Shown: one piece after another, positions 1 through 10,001 of the stretch | How the letters are laid out: every line of letters begins with the position of its first letter | Position numbering within the stretch: the first letter of the stretch is position 1 | Origin: Marsupella aquatica | Lineage: Eukaryota > Marchantiophyta | Reading direction: 5' to 3' | NCBI GenBank assembly: GCA_973895155.1 | Contig: OZ316897.1 | Location: forward strand, 9,920,001 to 9,984,000 | Length of the DNA stretch: 64,000 nucleotides | Program-made: the position numbers and the translations under genes | The notes under the pieces: model-generated | Told to the model about the DNA's origin: nothing | What the model saw: only the letters and a program-made list of their open reading frames with translations | The model's database searches: none

Positions 1-25
1 CTATTCTGTGTGCCTGAAGTAATCG

Positions 26-283
26 ATGGTTTCCTGCTTTGATTGCAAGGGAATTGCCAAAGATCTCGTGAAGAATTACTCGGACAATGCTTTGGTTCAG
101 TTCATCGAGACCCTCGATCGCTCTTCTCTTGCTCTCTTGGACCGCATGTTTTACAACAGACGTCTGGCTGCATCGACCGTTGGTTTGACTTCCCTCTCGT
201 TTGAATCACTTTCGTGCGCGGACTGTTTTCGAATTGTCAAGGATTTGCCTTCGTCCTCCGTTGTATCCTTTCACTGGAAATGA
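26..283 (+). pseudogene. HNL-1 5' exon A (unknown N-terminal segment)
   Basis: Open frame of 85 codons starting with Met and beginning MVSCFDCKGIAKDLVKN. The same segment recurs in HNL-2 (about 11335-11567) and HNL-3 (20230-20491), always about 2-4 kb before the shared HNL body, so it is probably part of the ancestral transcription unit. I do not recognise a domain. At the 3' end, HNL-2 has a usable splice donor (CTG then GTAATG), while the aligned positions here read GAAATG and in HNL-3 ATAATG. This copy therefore reads into a stop instead of splicing. The call rests on three-way similarity, not on a known family. Confidence 0.4.
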
Positions 284-299
284 TCACCACTTTCGACGA

Positions 300-985
300 G
301 GCTTGATTGAGGAGTACTTGTTCAACACTGGGCATCTTTGTCCTTTTGGCCTCATAGCCACTACTTTGATTGCCGGCTTGCTGCGGTTCTCCTCGACAAG
401 GCCACACTTCTCTCAGGTCTAATCAATTGACCGAGGAAGCAGCCTCCAGTGATGCACCAGTCCGGCAAAGAGATTTTGGGGCAAACTGGCACGGATTTGT
501 GTTCCCCGTACCCAGAACGAGGCGACGTCACGGCGCCGGCTGCGGGTGGAAGCCTCACCGATCGCCATCCACTCTGGCCACATCGAGAGGTGAAAATTAT
601 GTAGAACCGTGCCTCCTGACACGTTAATTCATAGTTCCTGTTTCCCTCCTAGGAATCCATACTTGAAGCCAGTTTTAATACGTCTATTGACCAATTAGAA
701 GGATGGCTCTGCTCCACTTTCGGAATTACTAGTGTTTTCAATTCAGCGTACGGTGGTCACTCCCTGAATTACCAGATGTCTTCTTCACTTTACATCGGAT
801 GTGATTTAGACGATTAATGAGCTTCCATGCTGTCCGGCAGGGGTACCTACTGAGTTGCAATTCTATTGGAACAACCACCTGTTCGGAATAGAGTTTGAAC
901 AGCTTTTTCTTCCATGGAGACAGTTGGTCGGCCCCCCTCATCCAATAGTTCTGGGTCAACGAGGATCAACGTACCGTTACGGCAG
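300..985 (+). pseudogene. HNL-1 N-terminal membrane-anchor exons, frame-broken
   Basis: Two segments match HNL-2. Around 345-420 is a short hydrophobic stretch ending LIAGLLRFSSTRPHFSQV, aligned with LIAALLYF-type sequence in HNL-3. The second segment, 841-985, follows an acceptor (CCGGCAG) and ends at a donor (CAG then GTACTC). It aligns with the 299-bp HNL-2 exon 12223-12521 but is only 145 bp, lacking 154 bp that encode both predicted transmembrane helices. Since 154 is not a multiple of three, splicing to the next exon at 2397 would create AGG-TGA, an immediate stop. HNL-1 therefore probably lacks a functional membrane anchor, unless another promoter or exon is used. Confidence 0.5.
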
Positions 986-2396
986 GTACTCCAAAATTGA
1001 GACTTTTGATCTGAGCTCTGTGAACTTTTCTGTCCAATGCTCCTTCTTTTTGGTCTGCTCATTTGGCCGCGTTCACCACGTCTAAGTCCTTCAGCAGTGG
1101 AAGTCTTCGTCAAATCAAGGTTCCAAAAAGCAACTCCAGTGAGGGCGTAGTTGCCACTTCTAGTGACAGCTCGATTCGTCCAACTGATAGATATGAAGAG
1201 TAGCTGCAACTCATTCATTGAGGTCCACCATCTCATCTTCTTTGAAGTCCACAGCGCGAGAATCTCTACAACACAAGTGTCTAGGTTTCCGGTGCCAGGG
1301 CTTCTAATTTCCAAAGGCATTAACGATTTCCCCGAGAGTTCCGACTCCATATGGATTCAAACCAATACTAGGATCAAATCACTCTTTCAAATTTGCAAAT
1401 TCTTGCACGATCAGAGTACTCTCGAAAGCCTTCAAAGGTAGTTGGGCGGCTACTTCGATTTGACAATTTCTTTCCTGTTTGAAAGTTAGACCGGATTTAT
1501 ATCAAAAGAAAGTAGACGCACGTGGTCCCAGCCTAAGCCATGGATGTGACAGAGCTAGGCATCAATGAATGTTAGCGTGAGATCCTTCACCATAGTTTCT
1601 TTTTGACAAAATCAAACTGGTTCTTCAAGTCTGAACTTTCTATCCGACAAGAGTACTCTAGAAAGCCTTTAAAGCCAGTTGTCTCTCAGATTTAGCTTGA
1701 TGTGATCTGAAAGACGAAAATCCGTTGCTATGAATATGCTGGGTTCTTCTTGACAATGGCAATGATCATATGTTTTCATTTTTTAATCTACCACACCGTG
1801 CAATTGACATCTACCTGAGTTTCTGAACCGGTGCTGCTAGTTTCTGCGGCATCGTTGAATCCACTGTACCACCAGTCTTTGTTAGCGAGTTCTCCGCCTT
1901 CACACAACTCCATCTTAGTGTAGACGACTTGATAATATGTAGCTAAATGAAGCACAGAATTGGAACACAATTCTACGCCGCAGTAGTCTGTCCAAGCTAG
2001 AATTGATTATCGTCTGATATACGCATATCGTCAGGAGCATCTGCTTGTTTTCTAAAGCTTTCGAAGCCACTTTGGACCAAATAAGCAGATCATTGCCAGA
2101 ATTCAGTTCAAACATTGTGACACCACAGCTATTTTGTGCTTTCTTTGAAGTTATATTGACAACCAATTTGGTGCGGTTGGAGACAACAGTATTCGCTCAA
2201 TATCTTCTTCTTTGTGTTCCTTTTGGGAGGCAGCTTGCTAGCTTTTGTGATCGAAAGTAGTCATACCCATGCAAACCCCAATGACTGAACAGAGTGTGGT
2301 TGATGTCAAGGGTGTTATTCTCTCTGTGGCATCTTGCTTGATACAGTATAAGAGCATAGTCCATGACGTCTCTCTGTTTCTGACTTGTGCTCTTAG

Positions 2397-3445
2397 GTGA
2401 ACAACTCCTTATATGAAATATACAGAGCAGAGGGTAAGCCGACCGTACAGATTCTGTTTTTTCATGGCGTACAATCAGTGGAGGACTCGGATGCTCATGT
2501 GTCGACGTGGAAGTCCGAAGATGGCTCTGTTATTTGGCCACGGGAATGGTTAGGTGAGGCCTTTCCTGGCGCTCATATTTTCACCGTGTCTTACAATGAA
2601 AGCATTCGAAACTTGGACATGTTTTTAGTGGGAGAAAACTTGACTTCGGATTTGATGGATGACGGAATTGGGCAAGTGCCTGATTGCCCAGTTATCTTGG
2701 TAGGCTACTGTGTTGGGGGCTTGGTTCTTAAGCAGACATGCTTGCAAGCAAGGAAGAAGTTCCATTCTGGTAAAACTTCCGCAGTTGAAAGGAAGAAGCT
2801 TAAGATGTTTCTGGACAATGTGAGGGGAGTTTTTTATTACGGTACACCTCATCGTGGGAGCTCTGTAATTGCTAACGTAGCTGATGGCCCGTTGTTCGAA
2901 TACTTTAAGGTGTTAAATGAAAAAGCAGCACGGTTGAATTCAGAGTTTGACGACTTACTGGTATCATATCCAAAGTGGAAGGTCCATGGACTTGGGGAAG
3001 GTCTCCCTACAAAATCGGTAAACATTAATACTGTGTTTTAATGCTTATCTAATAGCTCGAAAGATTTTCTGTCGCTGTACGGAGTGTCTAGCTTTGTGTA
3101 TGACATTGTCAATTCATAGAATTGTTTCTGAAGTGAATATGGCGTTGGAGTGTACTCATTCTAGCATGATTTGAAATCATAGCAAGGAAAGTCTCCGTTA
3201 GTTGAAAGATGTGTATTGATATTTATCCTCATGTCTTTAGTGCAATCTCGTGTATTATCCTGCCCCCTACTGCGCAGGGCATCTTCCGGGGCCACGTGGT
3301 AGTACCTGAAGCTGCTTCAAGAGAAGGGGTGGAGTTCAATATCGTTGATGCAGATCATAATACCATTTGTCAGCCACCCAGTAAAATGGACAGGAGATTC
3401 TATGCTCTGAGAAACCTCATCCATAGCGTTGTCACCAACATGGAG
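2397..3445 (+). CDS. HNL-1 alpha/beta-hydrolase domain exons
   Basis: Exons 2397-3017 and 3278-3445 encode about 263 residues of a SERAC1/lipase-like alpha/beta-hydrolase. Visible landmarks are the oxyanion-type FFHGVQ (about residue 21), the nucleophile elbow GYCVGGLVLKQ (Cys at residue 105), YYGTPHRGS (about residue 150), and the catalytic-histidine region DADHNTICQP (His at about 234) in the second exon. In SERAC1 relatives the elbow is normally GHSxGG; here Ser is replaced by Cys. The catalytic acid was not assigned. Donors are GTAAAC at 3018 and GTTAGT at 3446; acceptors are TTAG before 2397 and GCAG before 3278. Substrate unknown. Confidence 0.8.
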
Positions 3446-6402
3446 GTTAGTGGGCTAAATATCATGTATACACACCTGTAATTGTAGTGAGTTGTATTGT
3501 GTGTCGTTAACACAACCCAAATCTGATCTCCCAAATTGCAACTGATCTGGATGCCTATTGGCTTTTGCTGTTGTAAAATCAGGAAGAAACCAAGGTCCAA
3601 GAAGCTCGTCCACAAAATTTTCAACGTCCACAAAATTTTCAACCTTTGCCAAAGGACATAGTTGGTATGGAAATCGTGCACAGCATTGTGGCCAAGTTAT
3701 CCGACGCGAGGAAGCTAGGCTTAACAGGGATGGGAGGATTAGGGAAGACCACTTTCTCGAAGGCGGTCTTCAATCATTTGTGCTCAAAGTTTGAGTATAC
3801 TTGTTTTGTTTCAAATATGAAGGTTGTTGCTGGGACAGAGCAGGCTGCAAAGGATGCGGTGTGGGAACACATGCATCACCACGGCAAGAAAGTCGAAAGA
3901 GGGAAAAGTTGGGGTAGTCTCCGAGGCCGAGAATTATTGCTTGTTTTAGATGACATCTCTCTGAACGATGTAAAAGTTTTACTGGAATTAGCTGATGTTT
4001 CAGCTCCAGAAAGTAGATTCATTGCGACCTCTCGTAATGAAGACCATTTGGGCAGCTTGGATAGAGTTTTTGTTGTTCCTTTCTTGTACAGTACGAACGC
4101 AGAAGCATTATTCATCAAGTGTGCGTTTCCAAACCAAGCAGTACCACCCCTGGAGTTGCAAACTGTTATGAAAGATATTATCAGTAAGTGTGGTGGGTTG
4201 CCTCTTACATTGGAAGTTCTAGGAAAGTACTTGAAGAGGAAAAGAGACGTCGAGCACTGGGAGCAGACTCTGAGTGCACTCAAAAACGCAGAGGAAATAA
4301 GCAGCTTGAATGAGAGGTTATGGGAAAAACTACGGCTGAGTTTTGATGATCTGACCGATATTGAGCAGCAGATGTTCTTGGATGCTGCGACGTATTTCTC
4401 CACGAGCAAAGGATATGGTTTGAGGGTATGGACGTTAAGAGAAGCCAAGGTAGCATGGGGGGCAGCTTATGGTGGAAGCGAACAGCTACTTTGGCAAACA
4501 TTGGTGGACAGATCTCTTGTATACTCGGTCGGCGAAAATGACGCTATCAAACTACATGAACAGCTGCAGAGCTTGGGACAAAAGATAGCACGTGAGGCAA
4601 GTAATATAGGCAAGTCCAGGGTTTGGGACGGGGAGGTGGGATTCAAAATGCTCCAAACTACCACCGAAGAGTTGGATGGACAGGTACGTCGCATAATGAA
4701 ATGTTCGGGACAAATATGATGTGTTCTTGAAGGTTATGTGGCTTGCATTTGAGAAGTAGCTGCTGTTATGCAGAGTAGAAATTATGAGTTTGAGAAGTAG
4801 CTGCTGTTATGCAGAGTAGAAATTATGAGTTTGAGAAGTATTTGTTCAATCGTGGCAGATCTGGGATGTGCTGGTCAATTGGTTTCCATGTCCACATAAC
4901 CATGACGAAGGTTGTCCTTTTAAAGGATATTTTTCTGAGCCGACTAGTGTTGTGGATCTGACATGCAGGGAATTCACGCCTTTCGGGTGCGTTCATGGCC
5001 TGGCACAGAGATCACCCTCGACTGCATCCAGCTGCCCAAAACCATTCTTTCTAGACTCAAGAAAGTGCAGTTCTTGGAGGCAACCCGTCGGGTCACAATT
5101 GATGGCTCCAGGGATGGTGCGTCAGTACCAACCGAGGTTGTCTTGCTCAGATGTGTTGAACAAGACCTTTTCAACCCAGCTCTCCAGACTCGCTTGGCCG
5201 TTTTGGATCTGGAGTGGTGGGTGCGGCGAGACCCACTTCCCCCTTCTATTGGGCAACTGGAGTGCTTAAAGGATCTCAAGATCACAGGCTATAAAGCGCG
5301 AACGGTTCCGAGTGCCTTCGGGCAACTCAGATCCTTGCAACGGCTCACCTTTTCTACTTCGTTGTCCTTGGAAAGTTTGCCAGAATCCTTTGGACAATTG
5401 GCCTCCTTGAACTATCTTAAATTCGATGCGTGCTTCGCGTTGCACAGCTTGCCAGATTCCTTTGGACAATTGTCCTCCTTGAATTATCTTGATTTCTATT
5501 CCTGCATTAGTTTGCACAGCTTGCCGGAATCCTTCGGGCAGCTCAAGGCGTTGCAGCTGCTGCAATTACGGATGTGTCCACTATTGAGAAGCCTTCCTGA
5601 ATCCTTTCGGCAACTTGTCACATTAACCGACCTGGAATTACGATGCGAAAATTTGCGCTACCTCCCTGAATCCCTCGCCCATCTCACCAAACTGGAACGG
5701 CTGGCCATAGACGTCGACATGGAGACGTTGCCGGATTTCGTCGGAGACTTCAAGGCTCTGCATGATCTGGAAATTGGTTATTATTCTGCTACAAGCATTC
5801 CAGACTCGATCAAATTTTTGCCGTCATTGCAGACTTTTACGCTCGTCTTTCGACATGATCTGGTGGAGCCACTGCCACCATGGTTGAAGACATGGAAGGT
5901 GCCGAGTATACGTGTAGGGAACATAATGGGCTTTATTAGTATAGGAGTTGGATGCTTCTTTTGTGAAGACACCGGAATCAATTGGTATCTAGACTCATGC
6001 GAGCTCAGTCGTGAACTCCGTCCCGAAGAGTCCCGGAGAGGAGCCTTAGTGAGGCACGCACTAGTGTGTACCAGAGTATTGCTAGAGATATTAATGGAGG
6101 AGCTCGAGGAGTTCGAAAGCAATAAGTCAGGGTCCCTTTCTGACTTAGTGATAAGGCAGCGAAAGTTAGGATTACAATTAGTCGAGAGTTGTCAAAAACA
6201 GAAAGCTTTAGCCTTCCAATTAATCGAGAGTTGCAAAAATCAGGACCCAGTGCTTGATGAGTTAATAAGGAGAAGGCACGTAGAATTATGGGAGATAGTC
6301 GGCAGAATTATGCGAAGCAGAAGGCATTTAGAGGCAGTTTCTCATTTAGAGGCAGTTTCTCATTTAGAGGCTAAAAGTGGGAGACGGTGCTCACTCTTTT
6401 AA
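2397..6402 (+). CDS. HNL-1: hydrolase-NB-ARC-LRR immune receptor, body of gene
   Basis: Four exons, all joined in phase 0: 2397-3017, 3278-3445, 3583-4683 and 4969-6402 (stop TAA). Joined they encode 1107 residues with no internal stop. Order: SERAC1-like alpha/beta-hydrolase, NB-ARC, LRR, then a charged helical tail. The domain order matches the HNL class described in liverworts. Such NLRs are cytoplasmic receptors in which nucleotide exchange on NB-ARC activates the N-terminal effector. The first exon follows an acceptor (CTCTTAG) and starts with GTG, so it is not the true start; the initiation codon should lie upstream, where the homologous exon is broken. The gene is either a recent pseudogene or is expressed from an unidentified 5' exon. 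Confidence 0.8.
3583..4683 (+). CDS. HNL-1 NB-ARC domain exon
   Basis: 367 codons open from an AAATCAG acceptor to a CAG-GTACGT donor. Motifs in order: P-loop GMGGLGKTT (3727-3753), kinase-2 LLLVLDDIS, RNBS-B-like ESRFIATSRNED, GLPL as CGGLPLTLEVLG, and an MHD-equivalent reading LHEQLQSLGQKIAR. Kinase-2 ends with two Asp, as expected for an ATP-binding STAND switch. The MHD position is LHE rather than MHD. A short direct repeat near the exon start encodes PQNF twice. The linker to the hydrolase is short and Gln/Pro-rich. Confidence 0.88.
4748..4848. repeat. 41-bp tandem duplication in HNL-1 intron
   Basis: A unit beginning TTTGAGAAGTAGCTGCTG is repeated with a 41-bp period, starting at about 4748 and 4789, with a partial third start. 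It lies in the intron between the NB-ARC and LRR exons. HNL-2 has a single copy at the equivalent place. Confidence 0.85.
4969..6402 (+). CDS. HNL-1 LRR exon with charged helical tail and CaaX-like end
   Basis: Terminal exon after a CATGCAG acceptor, 477 codons plus stop. About the first 100 residues form a leader shared by all copies (LSRLKKVQFLE, VTIDGSRDGASV). Then come about nine or ten leucine-rich repeats of 23-24 residues with the pattern LxxLPESFGQLxxLxxLxF. After the LRRs the tail is rich in Glu, Arg, Lys and Leu, probably helical or coiled-coil, and unlike the tails of HNL-2 and HNL-3. An 18-bp repeat (6325-6371) encodes the triplicated motif HLEAVS. The protein ends KSGRRCSLF; the last four residues resemble a CaaX prenylation box preceded by basic residues. 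Confidence 0.85.
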   Translation, partial: GIHAFRVRSWPGTEITLDCIQLPKTILSRLKKVQFLEATRRVTIDGSRDGASVPTEVVLLRCVEQDLFNPALQTRLAVLDLEWWVRRDPLPPSIGQLECLKDLKITGYKARTVPSAFGQLRSLQRLTFSTSLSLESLPESFGQLASLNYLKFDACFALHSLPDSFGQLSSLNYLDFYSCISLHSLPESFGQLKALQLLQLRMCPLLRSLPESFRQLVTLTDLELRCENLRYLPESLAHLTKLERLAIDVDMETLPDFVGDFKALHDLEIGYYSATSIPDSIKFLPSLQTFTLVFRHDLVEPLPPWLKTWKVPSIRVGNIMGFISIGVGCFFCEDTGINWYLDSCELSRELRPEESRRGALVRHALVCTRVLLEILMEELEEFESNKSGSLSDLVIRQRKLGLQLVESCQKQKALAFQLIESCKNQDPVLDELIRRRHVELWEIVGRIMRSRRHLEAVSHLEAVSHLEAKSGRRCSLF

Positions 6403-8603
6403 TGAGAAGGAGAGAAGGCAGTTAAGCAGACAGAGAAAAGTTGGAGTCAGTTTCCAAACTGGACATATTTCACTTGTTATTAATTACCTTTTTATTAAAC
6501 ATTCTCCAATTACTTTGTATTCAAATTTTTATGTGTCAGATGTCTTAAATTATTGCAAAATGAAGCTCTGATAGACCTCTAGGTGTGTCAAAATGCTCCC
6601 ATGGATTTTTCAACTTAGATGGACCCTTTGTACTCACAATGTGATAGCTAGGGAATATTCCCAAAGAATCAGTAGAGAATATTCCCAAAGAATTAGTCTA
6701 TCCCAATTGTATGGTTTTTGTCGCCCATCGCCGTCTCTTCAAGATTTTTCCAACACCATATTATACGTGAATTTTCATTATGATTTGACGCAGCAATGTC
6801 TAATCAAAAATTCCTATCGGGAAAATTTTATGTTTTGAATAAAATCAAAATGTAAATAAAACTGTTACTGTTTTATCTCAATCTTTTTGTTTTTTGATTT
6901 GCATGTCAATTTTTTTTACATTCTTTTTTATTGCATGGCGTCCCCGCTTTTACAGCAAACTTGCCACAAACACGAATGTAGAAGTTAATTTTATCCAAAA
7001 ACAAGTCTCGTCCTGTTTGCAGCGTGCCATGATGATGTGGCATGCTGTGGAGCCAGGAATTTTGCAAAGGACCCCTAGTGGGGATAGGTAATGAATAGTA
7101 GTTACTTATTATTGCTTTTTGTATTTTCTACCACCTATCCCCATTGTTGGATTTCTGTGCAATTCATGCAAAGAAAACCCTTGCTTACTTTGCTCCTGCT
7201 CATCCCCTCCAATTTGGCTGGCCCACTCTTGTGTTCCTAGGCCTATTCCCCCTGGTCAAGGGTGAACAAGGGTTGAGGTTAACTTGACAACAGTGACGGC
7301 CCTCCAATGATAAAAAACTCACAAGAATGATGTTGACGGTTTGATCATTCCAGACTAACCGGAGTTAGTATTCTTAACCAACATTGAGAAAGGTGTGAAT
7401 GTAGTGGGAGCCATTGAGAAAGGTGTGAATGTAGTGAATCAAATGAGTGGCAAATTGTGTAATTCAGCAAGCACAAGGAACAAATCTCAGAAAATTATTT
7501 TCTTTCCACAGTTTGAAAGCTGCACAAGAGCACAAACCAAACACATCCCCCAACAACAAGGATCACGAGGCCAGGTTCTAATACAAATCCTTTGAATTTA
7601 CAGGATCTACAGATGCACTCCCCACGTACCAATGGGTTAATGGGTTACTCTTATGGTTAGAGGAAATTGGAAGACAAAAGAGATTTATTCAATTATAAAA
7701 CTGATCATTCAATCCTTCCTCTACTAAACCCACCAACTTAACCAAAAATTACATGACTAGCTTCATGACTAGCTTCATGACCATGCATTGCACAAAAGAT
7801 GTTGAGAAGAGAGACAGGTGTTGAGGAGAGGCAAAGATATCATAGGGAAGGAAAAATGTTGAGGTGAGACAAAGATATCAAGGAGAAATACAAGTGAGAC
7901 AAGAAAGTTGTTAAGGCATGTACGTTATGTGTTGTTGTAGCCATTTTGTCATCTTGGTCATGCAATTGTTGTGGCCATGGGGTCATTGTTGTGATCATTG
8001 TGACCATGGTGTCAGGCTAAGGCAAAGCAATACACGTGCATGCGGGTGAGGTAAGAAAGTAGTTGAGGTATCTTATGTGTCACTACAACCATGGAGTTGT
8101 TACAACCTTGGAACCATGTTGTCAATGCCAGGCATGGAACCTTGGAACCATGTGGTCATTGCTTGCATGTTACATGATTGTTGTTGCAGTTGGGTAAACT
8201 AATCCAATCGAGTTTCCCTCCCCCTCCCCATTCTTGTTGTACAAAAATGTCGAGGAGAGGTAAAGAATTGCAAGTGAGACAAAGACATGAGACAATTGGG
8301 TCATTGGTCATCTATGCACTAAGAAATTCTGGTATAGTTTGCATATCACAATTTCAATGATGAAATTGTCTCATATGCAACACCTTGTGATCTATTTAAT
8401 CCCTTGTGAATCGTTAGTTCTATAGTCACCTGCCCCAAACCTTTCCCAGAGAATGAATCAATCTACAAAGCAATCAAGAATAGAGGACTGAAGAACATAA
8501 GCTGCAGCTGACCTCACCAAAGGCAAGTTCAGAATCTGGTGTTTAATGTTTCAAACTAGCTTTGTTACAAACTTTCATGTTAAAAGTAGACGTCCACGAG
8601 GTA
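6403..8603. other. Spacer between HNL-1 and UGT pseudogene; local direct repeats
   Basis: No convincing gene. Short direct repeats are visible: GAATATTCCCAAAGAATyAGT twice near 6655-6700, a 28-bp unit (TTGAGAAAGGTGTGAATGTAG) twice near 7384-7433, CATGACTAGCTT units near 7752-7780, and CCTTGGAACCATGT twice near 8110-8150. From about 8370 to 8590 the sequence matches 19320-19570 and 28245-28480, including CTGCCCCAAACCTTT and AAGTTCAGAATCTGGT, marking a shared downstream flank of the HNL copies. Confidence 0.6.
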
Positions 8604-8855
8604 CCTGCAGTTTATGAACTGATCATTAGTCAACTGAGGTATGTGTCCTGGGACTTTCAGGAGTTCTGCTTCTCACTTCAACTGCAATTTTCAGAACGCC
8701 CACCAGGAACCTGCAATTTATGGTCAAACTGATCATTAGTCCACTGAGGTATGCGTCCTGGGACTTTTAGGAGTTCTACTTCTCACTTCAATTGCAATTT
8801 TCAGAACGCCCACCAGGAACCTGCAGTTTATGAACTGATCATTAGCCAACTGAGG
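8604..8855. repeat. About 106-bp tandem repeat made from a UGT 3' coding segment
   Basis: A unit starting CCTGCAGTTTATGAACTGATC spans 8604-8709, recurs with a 4-bp insertion at 8710-8819, and begins a third time at 8820-8855. On the - strand the unit encodes NDQFINCRFLVGVLKIA, which is the end of the PSPG box and the residues after it. The 3' end of the glycosyltransferase has therefore been tandemly duplicated. Confidence 0.85.
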
Positions 8856-10001
8856 CACACATGCCATTGGCACGCCCGATACTATGCTTTCGATGATGGA
8901 ATTCCAACCGCAATGCGTTACAAAGCCTCCGACAACAGGGTGTTGCAAAATTTGGAGTTGCTGCATCCAGCCCCTGACCATCAATCCCTTTTCTCTCGTT
9001 CGTGCTTCAAAATTCAAGGGGAGTGCGTCTGCAATGGCTCGCGATGCCACCATCAGAAAACTTTGCTCAGTAGCCTCCCTCTACTTGATGGGGAGATATA
9101 TCAACTACAACAGTCCCGAGGCAGATATAAACCACTGGCAGAGGCGACTGTCCATCGAGCCATTGCAAAGAAGCAATTCCTCGTTTTTCATCTGGCACCT
9201 GAAGAGATCGATCCTTGAAGTTGGCAACATTTGAAATGGGCCCAACCAAAATAATTTCGGGATCTTGCCTGGACACACGTCTTTCCGAATCTGTTGTATT
9301 GCGTCAATCTGAGGGGCTTCCAATTCGTAGAAGGTGTTCACAATCACGCCATCAGCTTTGTTTATATTACTTGCTACCTCACGGTATCGGAGGGGGTTTG
9401 GATTGTCCTGGGAAGTCCTCGGCGGAGGTTTCAGCATTTCTTGATACACTAATGGTGGGAGACCAGGTACGGTCAAAAAGCCCTCAAATTCTTTGAGATA
9501 TGGAGCTGTCCCTGGCTCGCACTTGATGACCAAAGACCCGTCACCAATCAGCGAAAACTGTGCTTGTAGTCCTCTCACATGGGTCGCTCCACAGCTGAAA
9601 AACTGACAAAAATGAATGTTGAACTCCTTTGGCTGCATCTATGACCCACGTCAAGAACCGATCTGCGATGACGCCGCAGGTAGGTCCAGGAATTTCTCCG
9701 TTCCCATCCGCCACCAACTAGTCAAGGACGGGCTGGAAGTGGCTTCTTGCTGCAGCCATTTCATTGCGCATGTCCAATATACTGTTTCCACTTTGGATGG
9801 AACCTTCAGTCCCAAAATACTGGTACGAAATTACATTGAAGGCAAGTCCTTACAAGTCGTCGAAAGCCCAACGAGCGCGATCAACTTCCGGAACTCACCA
9901 AAGTGACAGTGATGTCTCTCCTCGCAATCTCCAATGTATATCCCAACGAAATGGGCCTGCATGAACACCGGTACAACCAATGCATGTTGTTTTCTACCCA
10001 T
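8604..10001 (-). pseudogene. UDP-glycosyltransferase (family 1 UGT) pseudogene
   Basis: Reads from ATG at 10001 (MGRKQHALVVPVFMQ) down to the tandemly repeated 3' end. Recognisable pieces are the N-terminal ARRDITVTLVSS; PGPTCGVIADRFLTWV; a middle block with NKADGVIVNTFYELE; KLFWLGPF and EIILVGPISN; LQWLDGQSPLPVVYICLGT; and the PSPG donor-binding box (about 8827-8971) from GWMQQLQ through THCGWNSIIES to NDQ. These pieces lie in different frames. Frame changes fall near 9950, 9600, 9256 and 9085, and an in-frame TAG lies at 9718-9720. An intact enzyme of this family transfers sugar from UDP-sugar to small acceptors. This copy cannot encode one. It sits divergently between HNL-1 and HNL-2. Confidence 0.85.

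Noticed and set aside
8751-9496. Overlapping + strand open frames of 93-155 codons
   Set aside because: Antisense to the UGT pseudogene with its PSPG box.
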